From the NCBI RefSeq assembly GCF_007655135.1, contig NC_045127.1, positions 37,211,538-37,275,537 on the forward strand: 64,000 nt of DNA, read 5' to 3'. Shown piece after piece: positions 57,960-64,000 of this stretch. Below the pieces are notes generated by a model, which worked only from the letters and a program-made list of their open reading frames with translations, ran no database searches and was not told where the DNA came from. The translations under genes were made by a program, and so were the position numbers. Position 1 is the stretch's first letter, and each line of letters opens with the position of its first letter. This DNA comes from Punica granatum (taxonomy: Eukaryota; Streptophyta; Magnoliopsida; Myrtales; Lythraceae).

Positions 57960-59030
57960 TAGAATCGTGCATACCCCATAACTGATAAAATTTTCGAAGA
58001 TGCTCGGCGTGGAAATGGCATGGTAGGGTCTTGCCCTTCATGTCTTTCAGCAAATAAGTCCCTAGGTCATAGGCTTTGACGTTCTAGTATGGGCCTTCCC
58101 ATTTTAGGCTCAACTTGTTGCCAGCCCTTCTTGAGAAAATGTTCTTTTGCAGGACTAAGTCTCCCAGGACTAAGCTCATAGGTTTTACTCGATTGTTGAG
58201 GTAGCGAGCAACCAATTCATTTCCCTTCATAATTCTAGAGTCTATTTCCAAGCACTTTTCCTTGATGTAGTCCAAGGCTAGCTTCATTCATGTGGTATTG
58301 TCCTCCTCGTTAAAATTTTGCACCCTTCGTGACCTCAAGCCAATCTTGACTAGGAGAATAGCCTCTGAGCCATAGACTAAGCTGACTGGAGTCTAGCATG
58401 TTCCTTTCCTTGGAGTTGTATTGTAGGACTAGAATACATTATGGAGCTGATCCGCCTAGTTGCCCTCCAATGCATGGACCCTAGTTCAGATACCGCGGAG
58501 GAGCGTCCTATTGGACACATCAGTTTGCCCATTGGACGGAGGATGGGCGACTGTAGAGAACTTCTGCTCTATGTTGAGTGCTTTGCAGAACTCTTTGAAG
58601 GCCATTGAATCAAACTGGGTACCATTTTCGAAGATAAGCGTGTAAGGCATTCCGAGTCTGTAAATAATATTGTGCTTGACAAACATCTCAAAGCAACTGC
58701 TTCTACCTCGATCCACTTAGAGAAATAGTCGACAGCTATTATGGGGATCCTTTTTTGACCTAGTGCCGGGGGAAATGGTGCCACTATGTCAATGCCCCAC
58801 TAAGCGAAAGGCTAAAGGGAAGTGATGGGGAATTGATATGTTGGTGGCTGATGGGTTACTTTGACGAATTCTTGGCATTGTTGGCACTTCTGTACCAACT
58901 CCTTCGCGTCTACTGTGATAGTGGGCCAATGAGAACCAGGCTCTATGCTCTTTCATGAGCCTCTGCTATCCCCTGATGGATCTCCCTGATCACATGATCC
59001 GCATCTTCAACGAATAGGTACCAACTCGGG
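57960..59030 (-). pseudogene. Element C integrase remnant (Ty3/gypsy)
   Basis: Minus-strand pieces: zinc-region end KELVQKCQQCQEF and core start WGIDIVAPFPPA (near 58800-58900), then VDYFSKWIEVEA, FENGTQFDSMAFKEFCKAL and HPPSNGQTDVSNRTLLRG (58716-58486), and the C-terminal part at 58287-58084 with NNRVKPMSLVLGDLVL and LSLKWEGPY, running to about 57960. Stops and frameshifts are frequent. At the second and third catalytic acids it shows Glu for Asp and Asp for Glu. RT and upstream regions are missing. Confidence 0.82.
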
Positions 59031-59369
59031 CGTACAACTTTTACTCGCACGCAATAGGGCCCCCGAACTTAGGTCACTATTTCAAGACAAACAATTAAAT
59101 CCCTAGACGGTTAGCATCTTGACCACTTAATGATTTAAATAGGTGGCTTACCGGCCTATAAAAAAGGTTAAGTGGTGACTCCAAATCCCGGGTCCCAAGC
59201 TCACAATCAAATATAACATAATCATCATAAGTCGATCGGGAATTAAAAACTCCATACTGTCATGTACAAACCCTTCAAATAGAGGCTTCTCGTTCAAAGA
59301 CTTTTAGAATGTCACAAGAAATAAATTTTTGTAATTTGCAAAAAAAATAATGAAAAGCTTAATTGTTGT
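59031..59369. other. Probable LTR or leader debris of a gypsy element
   Basis: Contains AAGTGGTGACTCCAAATCCC (59171-59190), similar to gypsy primer-site surroundings, but no LTR ends can be set. No gene is seen. Confidence 0.35.
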
Positions 59370-59545
59370 TGCTGTTATCATTATTATTTTCATTATTATC
59401 ATCATCATTATCATCATCATTATTATTACTACTACTACCACTATTATCATTATTATTGTCGTCGTCATCATCATCATCATCATTATTATTATTACTACTA
59501 CTATTGTTATCATTATTATTGTCATCATCATCATCATCAAATGTT
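59370..59545. repeat. Compound trinucleotide microsatellite (ATT/ATC/ACT)n
   Basis: Two rounds of ATT, ATC, ACT and GTC triplet runs, in the order (ATT)(ATC)(ATT)(ACT)(ATT)(GTC)(ATC), over about 175 bp. Apparent ORFs here are low-complexity artefacts. Confidence 0.92.
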
Positions 59546-59580
59546 TTCTTAACTTTCACTAAATGGAATACTTGTTGAGA

Positions 59581-59581
59581 C

Positions 59582-59623
<42 letters not shown>

Positions 59624-59812
59624 TTTTTGGGACAAATATAATTTCTATATTGAAAAGCAATAATAATAATAATTTTTATATATCCAATATTTTCATTGTT
59701 TCACCAAATGGAATAATTGATGGGTACAATAATAATAATAATAATAACAATAACAAGAATAACAATAACAAGAATAACAACAACAATAGCAAAAAGAACA
59801 ACAACAATAATG
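59581..59812. repeat. (AAT)n and (AAT/AAC)n microsatellites
   Basis: An (AAT) run of about 14 triplets at 59582-59623, then mixed AAT/AAC/AAG triplets at 59730-59810. Confidence 0.88.
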
Positions 59813-61262
59813 GGTGGGATTTTGCTATCAACTAAAGGAGGGGCAGGGGAAAGGGCAACGAAGACATTTGACGTTTGTCTAGCTTGGAGCGGATAGACCA
59901 AGTGAGTGTTTGGTTTCAAAGAAAAAAAGTTGGGGAATTCATTATTAAAAAATTAGTTTTGATAATGGTTAGAAAAATATGTGAGATAATTTATTATAAA
60001 ATTGGAGAAATAACAAAAAATAATGAATAGTTTGGAGAATTTAGTATTAAGAAATTAGTTGTAATAATGATTACTAAAAAAGTATGCGAGAGAATTTATT
60101 ATTAAATTGAATAAAAAGATTAAAAAGTAATGATTATTTTGTTTAATTGAGGAAAGAATAGAGTAGAACGGAGTAGAGTATAATTATTATTTTCCAACCA
60201 CACGAAGTACAAAACAACAAGGTTTGCTTGTGATTATTGTAAAATCGATTAAGGTTGTCGTTTGCCAAGGAATCACACAAGTCTCCACATAAGACTTCCT
60301 ATGCGGCATGGACGGCGAGTTGACGTTGAGACTATTTGTTAGACGGAACGGATTTTAGAGGATGAAATTGTAGGTAAATTTCTTTCAAGGACAAAATTGT
60401 TTGTTTTTAAATTTAACCAAATTGATAGCTTTCCCTAGACTGTATCATATTTAAATTAAGAATAAGTAAAACTTAACAATGGCGTATACTCTCGGCTAAC
60501 AATTAATAGGTTGCATATTTTATATTCAGTGGGACTACTTGTGTCCCTTTATTAGGTATTAAGATTTTTATTTCACTGTACTAGACTCACGAGTCTCCCT
60601 TGTAATAAAAAAAAATAAGTAAAACTTTTGAAATCTTAACCACATCTTACATGATAATTACGAAATCTGACTTTCACTTATATAAATATTTATGATATAA
60701 GAAATAACTTACTTTAAATGTTTAAGATAAGATATATATATATATATATATATTCTTTAGTTTCGTTTTCATTAAGTTACATGATTAAATATTCAAAATA
60801 AGATATTCTTTAGAATTAAATCCATTTTCTCTGAGATGGAGCTTATCTTTTCACTATTACTTTTGAAATACTTCATGGTCAGGTAAATAAAAACTGGCCA
60901 TCCACTTCTTTTCTTTATGAGAGAAAATATATAAACGAAAAGGATAAAATGAAGGCAAAGGTCGTACGAGAGAATCTTCATGCAAGCATACCTTTTCATT
61001 TTCAACACAATCACTTATGCCTCCTTTCTTCCAATTCCCTCGCTATTATAGCTGGAAAAATATTGCTTCCATTTTTGTTCATTTATTGTTTAATTTTATA
61101 CTAGAATTGTAGCCACGCTACATGATCGATATGTATTATATAAACCCTTTCCAATTTACGTAATTTTTTTTGAGAATATAAATATATATTATTGAAATTA
61201 AAAAGAATTTTATTTAAGTTAGTAGTATAGAAAAGCAAGTTAAGTTTCTATATCAATTATCA
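59813..61262. other. AT-rich intergenic DNA, no gene seen
   Basis: Low-complexity AT-rich sequence with an (AT)n run of about 20 bases at 60732-60753. No supported coding or RNA feature. Confidence 0.5.
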
Positions 61263-61271
61263 ATAAAGTAA

Positions 61272-61635
61272 GGGCAAATTACAAAAAAAAACTTCAAATT
61301 TTGTAAAATGTCTCAGTTTTGTCCTAAATTTTGTTTTGTAACAAAAAAAAACCATAAGTTTTCTAAAATGTCTCAAAAATGACCTCCGTTATAACTTCCG
61401 TCAATTTTTGCCTACGTGTGACATACGTAAACTGTTAAAGGGACCCACTAGCCTACGTGTGACCTACGTGGACTGTTAAAGGGACCCACCATCAGCAGTA
61501 AAAATTGACGGAAGTTACAACGGAGGTCATTTTTGAGATATTTTAGAAAACTTATGGTTTTTTTGGTTACAAAACAAAGTTTAGGACAAAATTGAGACAT
61601 TTTACAAAACTTGGATTTTTTTTTGTAATTTACCC
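61272..61635. mobile_element. 364-bp MITE with 9-bp target duplication (Mutator type)
   Basis: Ends are GGGCAAATTAC and GTAAATTACCC-like, with inverted repeats of about 150 bp meeting around a short centre that holds two copies of CCTACGTGTGAC. It is flanked by identical 9-bp ATAAAGTAA (61263-61271 and 61636-61644). Nine bases and long inverted repeats fit a Mutator-like MITE. The whole element could fold into one hairpin. Confidence 0.88.
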
Positions 61636-62340
61636 ATAAAGTAATGGGAAAATACTGAAAAGGGCCGCTATCTTTGGTGATTTTTCTTTTTGAAGTCTTA
61701 GCTCTTAGTATTTACTTTTGTATAGATAACGCCATTCCATTTAAAACTATATAAAAAAGGCTATCTGTTGGTCGAATGCCTTTCTACTTATTTTAATACA
61801 TTCTTCAATTTCAAACAATTAAAAATTAGTTTTAAAATTCTGATTTTTTTTTAAAAAAAAAAACTGTAGAGCAACATTGTTGCTCGAAGAGAAGCGGTGG
61901 AAATGTCGCCAAACGCCACAACCTCGATGATCGAGGAGGTGGTCATCCGCGACGACCCCACCCCTTGAAATCAAGATCCAAAAGGAGGTGTGACCTTTGG
62001 GATCTCGATTCTAGGGGTGGGGCCATCTCCAGCGGCCACCACTCCCATGCTTGTGGTTGCCAAAGGCCTCTGATGTGGTTGGCGACCCCGAGCATGGGGG
62101 TGCTAGCCGTTCACGATGACTGCATCATGTATAATTGAGATTAAAGGTCGTACCTCTACATCTCGATTCCAGAGGTAGGGCAGGCATCGATGACCTTCGT
62201 CCCGGCTTGTTGGGGTCATCCCGACATCGAGCATTTCCCATCGCCCCTTTCCCAGTCCTAACAGTCTCATGTTGCTTTTTTATTTTAATTTTTAGAATTT
62301 TAAATAAATTTTAAAATTTTGAAATTGAAGAAAATATTAA

Positions 62341-63200
62341 GGGTAGGTTTACTTTAAGAAAAGTCTTCTTCATTTTTTGTTCACTTTTCTTCTCATTTTC
62401 TAAATATATTTCTCTAAGAAAATAAGAAATCATATTTTACAAACTCAAAATCGAGAATTTTCAAACTTATATTCAATATCTAACGACAATTGACGATTTC
62501 CAATTAAATCGAGGAGAATTGACTGTTAGAACCAAATTAGTGAATCCCTAAGATCACACATGATGAATCCGTCGAGAAATCGATCAGTTGGAAGCATACA
62601 TTAATCCATTGCGTGAGGTTGTATCGGGTTCGTGGTTTTCCAAGCCGGTACGTTAAGAGTGTTGGTTGTTTGATTCTCTGAGTAATGGGGTCTCAGTATA
62701 TCACTCTATTTAACATGCGACTCAGAGACCATAACCTCTCAAATTGCACTTTAGTGGAAGAGGTTATGTAATTTTAATTTCGCCCATCGTAGCATTAGTA
62801 ATTACCCTTTTAGTATTTGCACATTAATCCCATATTCTATCGAGATATCGAGAAGTCCCATTATCTTTAACTTTATTACATCACCCAGTCCGGGCCTATT
62901 AATAGGATAACACATAATACATAACGCAATATACATATGTCAGGCCACATCGTTGAAACAAAATTCAACATTGATATAGTTTAAAAAAAATTATTGATAA
63001 AAAAACCTTCCAATTGAAAAGGAAAAAATTAGAAAACTATTAAATGTACCTCTCTAATTTATTTTGAATTTGAGAAATTAGAAAAAAATTTCTAAAAATT
63101 CTTCATTTCTTTTGTAGGTAAATACATATTTTATGATTTTCGATTTTTTAACGAAAATTTTAAAAAAAGTTGGAAAAATTTTCTCAAAGTAAAATGGGCC
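62341..63200. mobile_element. Candidate nested TIR element
   Basis: GGGTAGGTTTACTTTAAGAA at the left and, reverse complemented, GGCCCATTTTACTTTGAGAA at the right match at most positions. AAAATAT occurs near both flanks (62331-62337 and 63202-63208). It holds the solo LTR at 62524-62970. No transposase. Confidence 0.45.
62524..62970. mobile_element. Solo LTR, 447 bp
   Basis: Starts TGTTAGAACC and ends ATTCAACA, with 5-bp flanks TTGAC (62519-62523) and TTGAT (62971-62975) that differ at one base. No internal retroelement sequence is attached, so an ancient insertion collapsed by LTR recombination is the simplest reading. The superfamily is probably copia, from the TGTTAG end. Confidence 0.55.
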
Positions 63201-63374
63201 TAAAATATGACCAAATGCCTTAAACCAATATTTTAGCAAAAATAATGGTCTTATCTACGCAACAGTAAACGATAAGGTCTCAAAAAGAAAAATGTCCAAA
63301 TGTACTAGCTATTTTCATTACTTTTTTCCTAAAGTAAAATGGAAGTATTGTGGAGGATAAATGGAGATATAGGA

Positions 63375-63376
<2 letters not shown>

Positions 63377-63405
<29 letters not shown>
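63377..63405. repeat. (GA)n microsatellite
   Basis: About 14 GA dinucleotides. Confidence 0.9.
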
Positions 63406-63411
<6 letters not shown>

Positions 63412-63559
63412 TGAGCATGAGAATTGAGATGAGGGGACATGCGGAGAGAAAGTAGTGGATAGTTATTAGTTAGAAAAAAAATCCAATTACTAATTTACTC
63501 GTAAATTTAAAGGTCATAATTTTTTATATGTATAATAATAATATCTTTCTAATGAATAA

Positions 63560-63860
63560 AATGGTGTACAATAGTGGTGGCAATCTTGTTTACCGTCCCT
63601 TGCTACGCAATGTTCGGATTCTCTTGTTTAACTGTGAATATAGCAGACGAATTGAACAATCAGCGTAAATACTGGTCCCATCAACGTAGCACCACCAAAG
63701 TCCTAGATTAGTTCTCAGAAGCCGGTGTCTCCCAAGTCCAAGCAAGGAATACAATTCTAACAAATGTTTTGACACAAATGCACAAAGTGGATTCGAACCT
63801 GAGATGTTGGGATTACCAAGTCACATGAGAGTAAATTTGAAACCACTAAACCATCATTTT
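63560..63860 (-). mobile_element. tRNA-derived SINE
   Basis: The minus strand starts near 63860 with ATGGTTTAGTGGT, resembling the A box of RNA polymerase III promoters. GGTTCGAATCC, a perfect B box, follows at 63801-63791. A tRNA-unrelated body then ends in a T-containing tail near 63560. Box order and spacing (about 50 bp) fit plant tRNA-derived SINEs. The head does not fold as an obvious intact tRNA, and I could not set a target duplication. Confidence 0.6.
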
Positions 63861-64000
63861 TAATAATTAATAACTTAAAAGCTAATAATGACATACAATA
63901 GTCCTTTCTAGTATAATAACATCCGAATGATCCCTTTCATCTCACTATTCCTTTTTGAAATTGACTATGCTATATAAAAGTTAAGTCCAGCTACAGTGAC
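63861..64000. other. AT-rich intergenic DNA, no gene seen
   Basis: Nothing supported up to the window edge. Confidence 0.4.

Larger units (their letters stand above)
61645..63330. mobile_element. Candidate long-TIR element hosting two further insertions
   Basis: Left end TGGGAAAATACTGAAAAGGG (61645) and right end, reverse complemented, AGGAAAAAAGTAATGAAAAT align over about 120 bp with gaps, including TTTTTCTTTTTGA and TAGATAA.CCATT. AAAGTAA flanks both sides (61638-61644 and 63331-63337). A GC-rich centre is at 61870-62270. The interior is interrupted by the element at 62341-63200. Superfamily unclear. Confidence 0.5.

Noticed and set aside
59304..59583. Poly-Ile/Met, poly-Asn/Asp and poly-Ser/Leu frames
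   Set aside because: Low-complexity translations of a compound trinucleotide microsatellite.
63590..63800. 61-codon minus-strand frame as a gene
   Set aside because: It lies in the body of the tRNA-derived SINE.
63780..63860. Functional tRNA gene
   Set aside because: The A and B boxes are present, but I could not fold acceptor and anticodon stems; a SINE head fits better.

Overview
The window is nuclear DNA of a flowering plant, most likely a eudicot. The evidence is one intron-rich housekeeping gene with GT-AG introns, large Ty3/gypsy and Ty1/copia LTR retrotransposons, Mutator-type inverted-repeat elements with 9-bp target duplications, and no operon-like gene packing. I cannot name the species from sequence alone.

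Layout. (1) 1-3752: a GC- and CpG-rich tandem array of about 57 bp per unit, about 65 copies, all in one orientation. (2) 3753-15157: Ogre/Tat-type gypsy element A (+), cut off at its 5' side by the array. It carries protease and G-patch, a short intron, RT/RNase H/integrase, a 3'UTR minisatellite and a 4.06-kb 3' LTR. (3) 15.6-17.7 kb: an Athila-like gypsy remnant (-). (4) 17741-19100: a non-autonomous Mutator-like element with a perfect 9-bp duplication and a doubled left terminal repeat. (5) 20385-25287 (-): the only intact cellular gene, a ten-exon Golgi UDP-N-acetylglucosamine transporter (UGNT1-like, 349 aa), with a 315-bp tandem duplication that copies part of exon 2 into intron 1. (6) 26.1-59.0 kb: a nested retrotransposon block. 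An old Tat-like element C supplies a plus-strand accessory ORF (pieces at 26891-27599, 47269-47503 and 56226-57200) and a minus-strand integrase remnant (57960-59030). It was broken by a complete 19,633-bp Ogre element B (27600-47232, TSD GGCAT) and by a copia element (47504-56225). (7) 59.0-64 kb: microsatellites, a 364-bp MITE with a perfect 9-bp duplication, nested inverted-repeat elements around a solo LTR, and a tRNA-derived SINE.

How it fits together. Elements A and B are related copies of one Ogre-like family and explain each other: conserved features such as the pro/RT intron, G-patch and LTR ends stand out by comparison, while the 3'UTR minisatellites differ almost completely. B retains both LTRs, TSD, PBS, PPT and every domain, but its genes carry stops and frameshifts. 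I see no autonomous element, no prokaryotic-type defence system and no RNA gene other than the SINE. The least ordinary signals are the CpG-rich array fused to the Ogre polyprotein region, the antisense coiled-coil ORF of element C with stops almost only at likely Gln/Arg codons, and the exon duplication in UGNT1.
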